From contig DATJYV010000008.1 of the NCBI GenBank assembly GCA_035499415.1, forward strand, positions 1 through 27,291: DNA of 27,291 nucleotides. The letters run 5' to 3'. Both the position numbers and the translations under genes were made by a program. The notes under the pieces are model-generated. The model saw only the letters and a program-made list of their open reading frames with translations, ran no database searches and was not told the origin of the DNA. Positions 16,630-23,380 of this stretch are shown piece by piece (the stretch's first letter is position 1; the number at the start of each line of letters is the position of its first letter). The DNA is from DATJYV01 sp035499415 (GTDB taxonomy: Bacteria > Bacteroidota > Ignavibacteria > UBA10030).

Positions 16630-17171
16630 TACGCAGACCGAACGAACTCGCGCTCGCCCGACCTTACGACCAACACGGGGCACGGTGCGCGACGCACCAC
16701 CTTCTCCGCCGTGCTTCCGAACAGCAGCTGCTCTACTCCCGAGTGACCGTGCGTGGCAATCACAATGAGGTCGATCTTCTCTTCATCGGCATACTGATTG
16801 ATCTCGTAGAACGGCTTGCCCGTCCGCACGACCCTTCGTGATTTGAGCCGCGCACCGATCTCGCGCTTCGCCAGCGATTCCAGCTCCTCCGCCCCCCTGT
16901 TCCTCAGCTCCTCTTCAACATTCGGAAATCCGATCTGACCGAAGCTGAAGTCCGCGGGATAAACCGTCGGCTCGACCACGTAGATCAGGTCGATCGATGC
17001 GCCAAACTGTTCCGCAAACGGTATCGCGTACTTGAGGGCGTTTTTCGAGTGGACCGAAAAATCGATGGGTACGAGGATCTGGCGAAGCGTTATCCTCGAC
17101 CGGCGACTCGATGAACTCCTAACTCTTGGACCGGGTTCCCTTCTCGGCTTCCTGAGACTCTTTCGTGCCAT
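16629..17171 (-). CDS. Universal stress protein (UspA family)
   Basis: A 180-aa single-domain Usp protein. The core starts at ILVPIDFSVHSKNAL (about residue 32) and ends in ATHGHSGVEQLLFGSTAEKV plus CPVLVVRSG. This is the G2xG9xG(S/T) ATP-binding loop, with its first Gly replaced by Ala. The first 30 residues form a very basic, Ser/Arg-rich extension unusual for the family; it is encoded largely in a 53-base overlap with the end of the cyclic-nucleotide-binding gene. No alternative in-frame ATG, GTG or TTG lies just before the core, so the ATG at 17171 is the best start, and AAGGGA precedes it. It is last in the spt-GNAT-ilvE-CNBD-usp run. Confidence 0.88.
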   Translation of the reverse strand: MARKSLRKPRREPGPRVRSSSSRRSRITLRQILVPIDFSVHSKNALKYAIPFAEQFGASIDLIYVVEPTVYPADFSFGQIGFPNVEEELRNRGAEELESLAKREIGARLKSRRVVRTGKPFYEINQYADEEKIDLIVIATHGHSGVEQLLFGSTAEKVVRRAPCPVLVVRSGEREFVRSA

Positions 17172-17724
17172 GGTCGTCCCTTTCTTCCTGCAGACGCTCG
17201 AGCTGATTCTTGGTCTTGGATAGTTCTTTATCCGTTTTTCTCAGCCGCTCCGCAACAATTTCAGCAAGCTTCAGGACAATCTTGATTCCCAAGGAGCTCT
17301 TTTTTTCGATCAGCTCGAACAGGTCGGGACGGAAGAAGCCGATCAGGAGGCACTCCGACTTGCAGATGGCGTTCGCGGAACGGGGCGATTCATCGATAAG
17401 AGCCAGCTCTCCGAAGAAATCTCCTTCAGTCAGAATCGCCAGCTCGCCCTCCGCTCCATCCTTTCCCGAAATCGTGATCGAAACCTCCCCTTCCTGAATG
17501 ATGTACATGCCGAGCCCCGGATCACCCTGATAAAATACCGGCTCCCCCGTTCGGTACTGCCGCTTATGGACGATGGCGGCAACTTCCTTCAGCTCCCGGG
17601 GAGTGAGACTCGCGAAGGCGGAAACTTTGCTCAGGAGATACTCGGTCGACCCCTCCCGGACGACCCGCTCGGAGAAGATGTTCTTCCAGAGTGCGTTCTG
17701 ACTCACGACTTTCGGAATCGCCAT
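17119..17724 (-). CDS. Cyclic-nucleotide-binding domain protein without HTH
   Basis: A 201-aa protein with one cNMP-binding domain (about residues 30-150). The beta-roll motif GEPVFYQGDPGLGMYIIQEGEV is followed by the phosphate-binding cassette FFGELALIDESPRSANA, which keeps the conserved E and R expected for nucleotide binding. Unlike Crp/Fnr regulators there is no DNA-binding domain. The C-terminus is instead a charged heptad-like helix (AERLRKTDKELSKTKNQLERL) and a polar tail. It may be a sensor or adaptor rather than a transcription factor. GGGGA precedes the ATG at 17724, 29 bases after ilvE. The overlap with usp suggests the two stress/signalling proteins are made together. Confidence 0.85.
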   Translation of the reverse strand: MAIPKVVSQNALWKNIFSERVVREGSTEYLLSKVSAFASLTPRELKEVAAIVHKRQYRTGEPVFYQGDPGLGMYIIQEGEVSITISGKDGAEGELAILTEGDFFGELALIDESPRSANAICKSECLLIGFFRPDLFELIEKKSSLGIKIVLKLAEIVAERLRKTDKELSKTKNQLERLQEERDDHGTKESQEAEKGTRSKS

Positions 17725-17753
17725 GCGCTGTTCCCCGACTTCAACAGACCGCG

Positions 17754-18671
17754 TTAAACAAAATTCAGCCAGCCATACCGGTCGTTCCCGGCTTTGATGA
17801 CGTCAAAGAACGCAGACTGAATCGCCTTCGTCACCGGCCCGGGTTTGCCTTCTCCGACCTCGATCCGGTCGATCGATCGCACCGGCGTAATTTCCGCCGC
17901 AGTCCCGGTAAAGAAAACCTCCTCCACGGTAAAAAGCATTTCGCGGGGAATCGACATTTCGACGACACCGAACCCGAGCTCGCGCGCAAGAGCGATTACC
18001 GATGAGCGCGTCACCCCCGGCAGGAGCGCCGCGGAGATGGGAGGGGTGATGAGAGTCTTTTCGCGGACGAGAAATATGTTCTCGCCGCTTCCTTCGCTCA
18101 CCATCCCGAATGAGTCGAGAGCGATCCCTTCGACGTATCCCCCTGCGAGGGCTTCCAGCTTGATGAGCTGGGAGTTCAGGTAATTGCCGCCGGATTTTGC
18201 GATCGTCGGAATGGTGTTGGGGGCGGGACGTTGCCACGAGGAGACGCACACATCGATGCCTCGCTCGAGGGCGTCCGGACCGAGGTACGCTCCCCATTCC
18301 CAAACGCCAATCGAGACGTCGATGGGGCAGCCGAGCGGATTGACGCCGAGCTCACCATACCCCCTGTAAACGATCGGACGGATGTAGCACGACTTCATCT
18401 TATTTTCTTTGATCGTCGCTTTGATCGCGTCTTCGAGCTGCTGTTTCGTATAGGGAATCTCGACGCGGTAGATCTTGGTCGAATCGTACAGGCGCCGGAG
18501 GTGTGCATCGAGCCGGAAAATGGCCGACCCTTTTTTCGTATCGTAGCATCGGATGCCTTCGAACCAGCTCGACCCATAGTGGACCACGTGCGACAACACG
18601 TGGATCGTCGCGTCTTTCCACGGGACGAGCTTTCCATTCATCCATATTTTGTCGACAGGGCGAACCGGCAT
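17754..18671 (-). CDS. ilvE: Branched-chain amino acid aminotransferase
   Basis: A 305-aa fold-type IV PLP aminotransferase that interconverts Leu/Ile/Val and their 2-keto acids with glutamate/2-oxoglutarate. It shows WMNGKLVPW, the FEGIRCYDT region, the PLP lysine K159 in AKSGGNYLNS, E193 in VSEGSGENIF, and TPPISAALLPGVTR. GGGGAGGAG nine bases upstream fixes the ATG at 18671. It lies 35 bases after the GNAT gene and 29 before the cNMP-binding gene. Its place right behind spt and a putative ceramide synthase is suggestive: branched 2-keto acids are precursors of the iso-fatty acids used in Bacteroidota sphingolipids. That link is inference; the enzyme may simply serve amino acid synthesis. 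Confidence 0.94.
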   Translation of the reverse strand: MPVRPVDKIWMNGKLVPWKDATIHVLSHVVHYGSSWFEGIRCYDTKKGSAIFRLDAHLRRLYDSTKIYRVEIPYTKQQLEDAIKATIKENKMKSCYIRPIVYRGYGELGVNPLGCPIDVSIGVWEWGAYLGPDALERGIDVCVSSWQRPAPNTIPTIAKSGGNYLNSQLIKLEALAGGYVEGIALDSFGMVSEGSGENIFLVREKTLITPPISAALLPGVTRSSVIALARELGFGVVEMSIPREMLFTVEEVFFTGTAAEITPVRSIDRIEVGEGKPGPVTKAIQSAFFDVIKAGNDRYGWLNFV

Positions 18672-18706
18672 AATGTCAGACTCCTCCCCGCGAGGGAATC
18701 GGGGGA

Positions 18707-19828
18707 TTAAGCGATGGGGATATCATAAATGCGATAGGTTTTTTCGATCCGGCCGTTCATCTTCTCAGCCGCCCGCGTCATCCGGAGATTATCTTCGAGG
18801 ATCCAGCTCGCCTCTCCGTACTCGTAGCCAAGCTTTTTCGCCCGCACCTGTGTTTCGTAAAACAAGACTCCCGGCGCGCCGGAATTCAGATATTCCGGAA
18901 GAACACCCAGCACGATGACGCGCACGCCGCGGATTTCTTTTTTCTTTGTCGTCAGGTAGAAAAGGCCGGGAAGGAGTCGCCCCTTTTTGTTGAACCTCAG
19001 TGCGCGGTTGATATCGGGAAGCGACAACGCGAATCCGACCGTCTTCCCTTTGGTCTCGGCAAAGATGACAAGGTCCGGCACAACGATCGGTTTCAAATCC
19101 TTTGCCATGGCGTCGATTTCGTCGTTCGTCATGGGCACCGCACCCCAGTTCTTCGCCCACGCCTTGTTGAATATTTCTTTTATGAGGCCGACATCCCTGT
19201 CGAAGTTCTTCATATCGAGAGTCCGGAACTCAAGCTGGTGCCGCTCGCGCACGATTCGATTAGCCCGCTCCAGCCGCTCGGCACCCACCGTGTCCTGCGT
19301 CATTCCGTACGCGTAGAGGTCCTTCGCCTTCCTGAGGCCGAACCCCTCCAGGAGCTTCGCATAATACGGCGGGTTGTAGGTCATGAGGACCGCCGGATAA
19401 AAATCGAAGCCGTCGACCAAGAGTCCGTACTCGTCATTCACGGAGGGATTTGCCGGCCCTCGCATGACAGACATGCCTTTCGACCGAAGGAATTCCTTCG
19501 CCTTGTTGAGCAAGGCCCCCGCCACTTCGGCATCATCGACCGACTCGAAGAAACCGAAAAAGCCGACCTTGTCTCCGTGTTCCTTGTTATGGTTCTCGTT
19601 GACAATGGCGGCGATCCGTCCCACCATCTCACCATCACGCTCCGCAATAAAGAATTCCGCTGCGGCATGCTTGTAAAACGGATTCTTCCTTGTATCCATC
19701 AATTTCCGCCGGTCCATGAGAAGCGGAGGCACCCAGTAAGGGCTGTTCTCATACACTTTCCAGAGGAACTTGATAAACCGGGTGGTGTCACCCTTGGACT
19801 GGACGGGACGGACGGTGATGGCGCTCAT
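18707..19828 (-). CDS. GNAT-family acyltransferase, candidate bacterial ceramide synthase (bCerS-like)
   Basis: A 373-aa protein of the YghO-like GNAT group. The first part (VRPVQSKGDTTRFIKFLWKVY, then WVPPLLMDRRKLMD and FFIAERDGEMVGRIAA) and the second acyl-CoA-fold half (VRVIVLGVLPEYLNSGA, then LGYEYGEASWILEDNLRM, about residues 300-355) are both present. MRGPANPSVNDEYGLLVDGF is a conserved middle block. In Caulobacter and relatives the enzyme that N-acylates 3-ketosphinganine is annotated as a large GNAT protein. Adjacency to serine palmitoyltransferase (87-base gap, same strand) makes that role the best hypothesis here. It has no strong Shine-Dalgarno site. Family membership is confident; the ceramide synthase call is inference from context. 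Confidence 0.75.
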   Translation of the reverse strand: MSAITVRPVQSKGDTTRFIKFLWKVYENSPYWVPPLLMDRRKLMDTRKNPFYKHAAAEFFIAERDGEMVGRIAAIVNENHNKEHGDKVGFFGFFESVDDAEVAGALLNKAKEFLRSKGMSVMRGPANPSVNDEYGLLVDGFDFYPAVLMTYNPPYYAKLLEGFGLRKAKDLYAYGMTQDTVGAERLERANRIVRERHQLEFRTLDMKNFDRDVGLIKEIFNKAWAKNWGAVPMTNDEIDAMAKDLKPIVVPDLVIFAETKGKTVGFALSLPDINRALRFNKKGRLLPGLFYLTTKKKEIRGVRVIVLGVLPEYLNSGAPGVLFYETQVRAKKLGYEYGEASWILEDNLRMTRAAEKMNGRIEKTYRIYDIPIA

Positions 19829-19915
19829 GGGGTTGGAGTGATATGACGGCCGGGAGCGGGAATCTTCGTACTTGCTGTCGGTCGGCGTTGGGCGGGCGTC
19901 TCGAAGACCTTCCGG

Positions 19916-21130
19916 CTACCGGATGACGCCGAATTTCTTCCCGACCGTTGAGAAGATATCGAGAATCTTGTTGAGATGCTCGTCTTCATGCGTGGCCATG
20001 TAGCTTGTGCGGAGCATCTCCATTCCCGGCGGGACGCCCGGGCGAATGAACGCGTTCACGAATACGCCTGCTTCAAAAAGATGCTTCCACATGATGAGAA
20101 CCTTCTCGGTATCGCCGATGATCACCGGGACGACCGCCGAATCGTGCTCGCCGACGTTGTACCCCATCGCCTTGAATCCGGCCCGCATTTTTCGGGCGTT
20201 TGCCATCAGGCGGTCGATCCTCTGCGGTTCCTGCTCGAGAACGTCGAGAGCGGCGAGGGCTGCGGCCACCGATGGGGGCGTGGGGCTCGCACTGAAAATC
20301 AAAGCCGGAGCGTGATGTTTCAGGTAGTTAATGACGCTCCTGTCTGCCACCACGAATCCGCCGAGCGAAGCAAATGTCTTGCTGAACGTCCCCATCGTCA
20401 TGTCGGTCTCCTTTTCGAGGCCGTAATGGCTGGCGGTTCCCCGTCCCCCTTTTCCGATGACGCCAACCGCGTGTGCATCGTCCACCATGACCCGGGCATT
20501 GTATTTTCTGGCGACCCGAACCATGTTCGGGAGGTCGACGATTTCCCCGGAGGTGCTGAACACGCCGTCGGACACGATGAGCTTCGGAGACTCGAGCGGC
20601 AGACGCGAAATCACCGATTCGAGGTGTTTCATGTCGTTGTGTTTGTATCGGACAACGCCCTGGTTTCCATCGGCAACGTACGACGCGGCGCCGGCCGCGA
20701 TGAGGTTTCCGGCGACGATGCAGGCGTGGTTATCTTTGTCCGACACCACGTACTCGCCTCGCTGCACAAGCGTCGGGATGATTCCTTGTGCGGTCTGGTA
20801 GCCGGTGCTGTACAGCAGGCAATCTTCCTTGCCGAAAAACTTCGCAAGGCGCTGTTCCAACTTGACGTGGAGGTCGAGCGTTCCGGTCAGATAACGAGAG
20901 CCCGAGCAGCCGGTCCCGTACTTCTGGACGGCTTTCAGCGCGGCTTCTTTGACTTTGGGATGAGCGGTGAGTCCGAGGTAGTTGTTCGAACCCGCCATGA
21001 TGACCTTGTGCCCCTCGATCGTGACCACTGGGCCTTCATTTTCTTCGATCGCGTGGAAGTACGGGTAGTACCCCATCGCCTTCGTCTCGTCGGCACGTGT
21101 GAACGAACGGCACTTGTCGAACAGGTCCAA
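19916..21130 (-). CDS. spt: Serine palmitoyltransferase (alpha-oxoamine synthase family)
   Basis: A 404-aa PLP enzyme condensing serine with acyl-CoA or acyl-ACP to 3-ketosphinganine, the first step of sphingolipid synthesis. It follows bacterial SPT closely: GSNNYLGLTAHPKVKEAA, YGTGCSGSRYLTGTLDLH, SDKDNHACI (H135), VMVDDAHAVGVIG (D217), and the PLP lysine K251 in MGTFSKTFASLGGF. The C-terminal RPGVPPGMEMLRTSYMATHE is the family's substrate-gating region. The start is probably TTG at 21130, because GAAGGAG lies five bases upstream and the protein then begins MDLFDKCRSF. The longer frame to 21172 lacks a ribosome site. A good divergent promoter lies upstream. KBL and BioF paralogues are alternatives, but gene context and the end of the protein favour SPT. 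Confidence 0.88.
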   Translation of the reverse strand: MDLFDKCRSFTRADETKAMGYYPYFHAIEENEGPVVTIEGHKVIMAGSNNYLGLTAHPKVKEAALKAVQKYGTGCSGSRYLTGTLDLHVKLEQRLAKFFGKEDCLLYSTGYQTAQGIIPTLVQRGEYVVSDKDNHACIVAGNLIAAGAASYVADGNQGVVRYKHNDMKHLESVISRLPLESPKLIVSDGVFSTSGEIVDLPNMVRVARKYNARVMVDDAHAVGVIGKGGRGTASHYGLEKETDMTMGTFSKTFASLGGFVVADRSVINYLKHHAPALIFSASPTPPSVAAALAALDVLEQEPQRIDRLMANARKMRAGFKAMGYNVGEHDSAVVPVIIGDTEKVLIMWKHLFEAGVFVNAFIRPGVPPGMEMLRTSYMATHEDEHLNKILDIFSTVGKKFGVIR

Positions 21131-21187
21131 CGCGGCTCCTTCGAACAGGATGTTTCTCCAGCACAGGAACAATCCCCGCTTCTTTGC

Positions 21188-21217
21188 TTGTCAGAACTTT
21201 TTTAAATATACTTTAAT
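21188..21217 (+). promoter_or_regulatory. Sigma70-like promoter for the SDR-PAP2 pair
   Basis: TTGTCA (21188-21193), 18 bases, TTTAAT (21212-21217), each five of six to consensus. It overlaps the opposite spt promoter almost completely, so RNA polymerase could occupy only one at a time. Confidence 0.6.
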
Positions 21218-21233
21218 AAGGCCCGAAAGTCAA
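21205..21233 (-). promoter_or_regulatory. Sigma70-like promoter for the spt operon
   Basis: Read on the minus strand: TTGACT (21228-21233), exactly 17 bases, TATATT (21205-21210). Each box matches the consensus at five of six positions. It points at spt, whose start lies about 65 bases beyond the expected transcription start. Confidence 0.7.
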
Positions 21234-21280
21234 CGAATCAGCCCCAGCATCGAAGGAGCAACGGCATCGAACTCGCCATC

Positions 21281-22252
21281 GTGACCGGCGGAACCGGGTT
21301 CATCGGGAGTCATACCGTCGAGTCGCTCCTCGCAGAAGGTTTTTCGGTTCGCTGCCTCATTCGTCCCGGCCGAAAAGACATCGGCTGGCTTCGCGGGCTC
21401 CCCGTCGAAATCGTCGAGTCCCACCTCACATCTTCCGAAGATCTTCTGCCGCATGTGAAGGATGCGCACTACGTCTTCCACGTCGCAGGAGTGACAAAGG
21501 CAAAGTCGCCGCGGTCGTACCATCGCGGAAACGTCCTGACAACTGAAAACCTGCTCCGTGCGTGTGTCTCGGCTCCCCGGCTGAAAAAATTCTGCTTCGT
21601 CAGCAGTCTGACCGCCTGCGGGCCGAGTCGCGACGGGTCGCCCGTGGACGAGGATACCCCCAACCATCCGATCACGGCTTACGGTGTCTCAAAAATGCAG
21701 GCTGAGCACGCGTGCGCACAGTTCTTTAACAAGATCCCGATTGTCATCGTTCGGCCTCCCACCGTGTACGGTTCGCGAGACCGGGACACATTCGAGATGT
21801 TTCGGTGGGTGGGCTTCGGCATAGAGCCAATCTTCGGCGACAAAGGAAAGAGCATCAGTCTGATCCACGTCCGCGATCTTGCGCGCGGGCTTATTGCCGC
21901 AGCAAAGTCGCCAAGGACGGCGGGAAAAACCTATTTCGCGGCAAATATCGTTTCGTACACGCTCCACTCCATTATCTCCCGAATCGCCGTCCTTTCGGGC
22001 AAGCGCACGACGCCCCTTCGATTTCCCAAGGCGCTCCTGTTTGGCGTTGCCGGACTCGTCGAGGCGCTATCCTTCATCGGTCCTCGCCCCGCGGTCCTCA
22101 GTGTGGACAAAGCGCGTGATCTTACGCAGCCGCATTGGGTCTGCGACTCGTCCAAACTCCTCCGGATGGTCGGATTCACGCCGCAGATCTCCGTTGACGA
22201 GGGCTTGTACGAAGCGCTGAATTGGTATAAAGCTCAGGGCTGGCTTTCCTGA
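21281..22252 (+). CDS. NAD(P)-dependent epimerase/dehydratase (extended SDR), candidate ceramide reductase (CerR-like)
   Basis: A 323-aa protein from the GTG at 21281, with the Rossmann motif TGGTGFIGS at the very start and the catalytic pair Y134/K138 in ITAYGVSKMQAE, plus VSSLTACGP and RPPTVYG. The GTG start would cut off the first beta strand. In-frame codons upstream read ATC GAA CTC GCC ATC GTG, giving (M)ELAIVTGGTGF, and AAGGAG lies seven bases before that ATC at 21266. The true start may therefore be a non-canonical ATC. Next to spt and a bCerS-like gene it is a good candidate for the reductase that converts 3-keto-ceramide to dihydroceramide, as described for Caulobacter. Its exact substrate is inference. 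Its TGA directly abuts the start of the PAP2 gene. Confidence 0.82.
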   Translation: MTGGTGFIGSHTVESLLAEGFSVRCLIRPGRKDIGWLRGLPVEIVESHLTSSEDLLPHVKDAHYVFHVAGVTKAKSPRSYHRGNVLTTENLLRACVSAPRLKKFCFVSSLTACGPSRDGSPVDEDTPNHPITAYGVSKMQAEHACAQFFNKIPIVIVRPPTVYGSRDRDTFEMFRWVGFGIEPIFGDKGKSISLIHVRDLARGLIAAAKSPRTAGKTYFAANIVSYTLHSIISRIAVLSGKRTTPLRFPKALLFGVAGLVEALSFIGPRPAVLSVDKARDLTQPHWVCDSSKLLRMVGFTPQISVDEGLYEALNWYKAQGWLS

Positions 22253-23056
22253 ATGCAACGAATGAACAAATTCCCCCTTCTGCTTGCCCTTGCATCAACG
22301 CTGGCCGCATCGCCGGCGGACGGACAGCGTTCCACGGGAACAATTCTTCGTGATGACATAACGGATTGCGGACGTGATGCGGGGATCATTTTCGGTTCGC
22401 CGGCCCATTTTTCTCAGGATGATTGGTTGACCGTCGCCGCGGTCGGTGGCGGCGTCGCGGCGGTCATGCCTTTAGACGAGTCCGTGCGGACCTTCTTCCG
22501 TCAACAACACGGGCCCGCGCAAGATGCCGTTATGAATGTCGGCCAACTTTACGGCTCCGTCGTTCCGGCAATCCTGATCGGCGCAGGTATCTACGCCGGC
22601 GGACTCGTGGGAGAATCCGATGAGACGCGAATGACCGGACGGGAAGTGCTTGAATCCTTGGCATTTGCGGGCATCGTGACGACGTCGTTGAAATTCCTCT
22701 TTGGCCGAAGCCGGCCGTACACTGACGAGGGGGCGGGCGACTTCAAGTTCCTGCAGTTTTCCGATGACCGGGCATCTTTTCCTTCCGGACACGCTACCGT
22801 GGCCTTCGCCGTTTCATCCGTCCTTGCTGCGCGAATCCATGACGACTGGGTCTCTGCCGGGCTCTACACGCTTGCGGGAGTCACGGCGATTTCGCGTGTC
22901 TATCACGACCAGCACTGGGCTTCGGATGTTTTCCTCGGGTCCGCGATCGGGGGCATCATCGGCCGCTCGATAGTATTGCATCACACGGGGCAGAAGGAAC
23001 AAACGCTGTCGGTCTCCCCTGTTCCACTCGTCATTCACCTCCGGTTCCCCATCTAA
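22253..23056 (+). CDS. PAP2-family lipid phosphatase with signal peptide
   Basis: A 267-aa protein of the PAP2/haloperoxidase superfamily. All three motifs are intact: K147...R154-P155 in KFLFGRSRP, PSGH at 177-180, and SRVYHDQHWASD with H221 and D225. An N-terminal signal sequence (KFPLLLALASTLAASPADG) and several hydrophobic helices place the active site outside the cytoplasm. Such enzymes dephosphorylate phosphatidic acid, undecaprenyl diphosphate, lipid A or sphingoid phosphates. The gene starts immediately at the SDR stop, so it belongs to the presumed ceramide operon; a role on a sphingolipid head-group intermediate is plausible but unproven. An ATG nine bases further in (22262) is an alternative start. 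Confidence 0.88.
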   Translation: MQRMNKFPLLLALASTLAASPADGQRSTGTILRDDITDCGRDAGIIFGSPAHFSQDDWLTVAAVGGGVAAVMPLDESVRTFFRQQHGPAQDAVMNVGQLYGSVVPAILIGAGIYAGGLVGESDETRMTGREVLESLAFAGIVTTSLKFLFGRSRPYTDEGAGDFKFLQFSDDRASFPSGHATVAFAVSSVLAARIHDDWVSAGLYTLAGVTAISRVYHDQHWASDVFLGSAIGGIIGRSIVLHHTGQKEQTLSVSPVPLVIHLRFPI

Positions 23057-23071
23057 GCGCAATCGAACTCG

Positions 23072-23099
23072 TTTGTTTCTCATCTCTTTTTGGTATCTT
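23072..23099 (+). promoter_or_regulatory. Probable promoter of riboswitch-1 transcript
   Basis: TATCTT (23094-23099) lies seven bases before the first G of the aptamer at 23106, where transcription would be expected to begin. TTTG at 23072-23075 could act as the upstream element (Bacteroidota-like TTTG with TAnnTTxG), but it is a weak match. Confidence 0.4.
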
Positions 23100-23105
23100 C
23101 GAATT

Positions 23106-23173
23106 GGCGATGGAGTTCGCCGAGGGCTTGGCCCGATAATTATCTCGATGTAATAGAGATCGATGACTCCTAC
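23106..23173 (+). promoter_or_regulatory. Fluoride riboswitch (crcB motif), copy 1
   Basis: GGCGATGGAGTTCGCC forms the first stem-loop. Its loop GGAGT (23112-23116) can pair with ACTCC (23166-23170) in the conserved GATGACTCCTAC, the pseudoknot of the crcB/fluoride aptamer. The middle holds GGGCTTGGCCC and an extra ATCTC...GAGAT hairpin, making this copy 16 bases longer than copy 2. crcB is encoded downstream on the same strand. Binding of fluoride is expected to stabilise the pseudoknot and turn expression on. Confidence 0.88.
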
Positions 23174-23215
23174 ACGGAAACTTCTAAAGTGGATGTGTTG
23201 GGAGTTTATTGTTTT
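23166..23215 (+). terminator. Riboswitch-1 expression platform (intrinsic terminator)
   Basis: ACTCC at 23166-23170, which the aptamer needs for its pseudoknot, can instead pair with GGAGT at 23201-23205, extended by CAC/GTG pairs. TTTATTGTTTT follows. The two pairings exclude each other, the usual transcription-termination switch. Confidence 0.75.
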
Positions 23216-23380
23216 AAGCGTCTTGGGGCCGCTCTTTTGCGTTCGTAAGAATTCTCTTGACCGAGTCTGGCCTCGGCCCTGAAGGGAAATGAGCAACGAG
23301 CAAATTCGACGGGCTTCTCAGAATTCTTCGCACTTCCTCAGCAGCCTTCGATTGAAGACCGACCAAAAAGGGAGATGAGA
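23216..23380 (+). other. Leader region between riboswitch 1 and the first gene
   Basis: About 165 bases with no convincing gene. It contains a small CCGAG/CTCGG hairpin (23261-23276), two AGAATTCT palindromes (near 23249 and 23321), and a 29-codon ATG frame (23289-23378) that overlaps the next ORF as ATGA but lacks a properly spaced ribosome site. Confidence 0.45.

Noticed and set aside
19976..21205. Plus-strand 409-codon open frame opposite spt
   Set aside because: Exact antisense shadow of a strongly conserved PLP enzyme; no ribosome site or domain.
22814..23296. Minus-strand ORF sharing a peptide (HIH.KSFRVGVI-like) with another minus-strand ORF at 24244-24813, as if paralogous
   Set aside because: The shared peptide is only the reverse translation of the two duplicated fluoride riboswitches.
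23289..23378. 29-codon ORF ending as ATGA at 23375
   Set aside because: The AAGGGAA lies directly against the ATG, too close for a ribosome site, and the ATG it overlaps is not the best start of the next gene.
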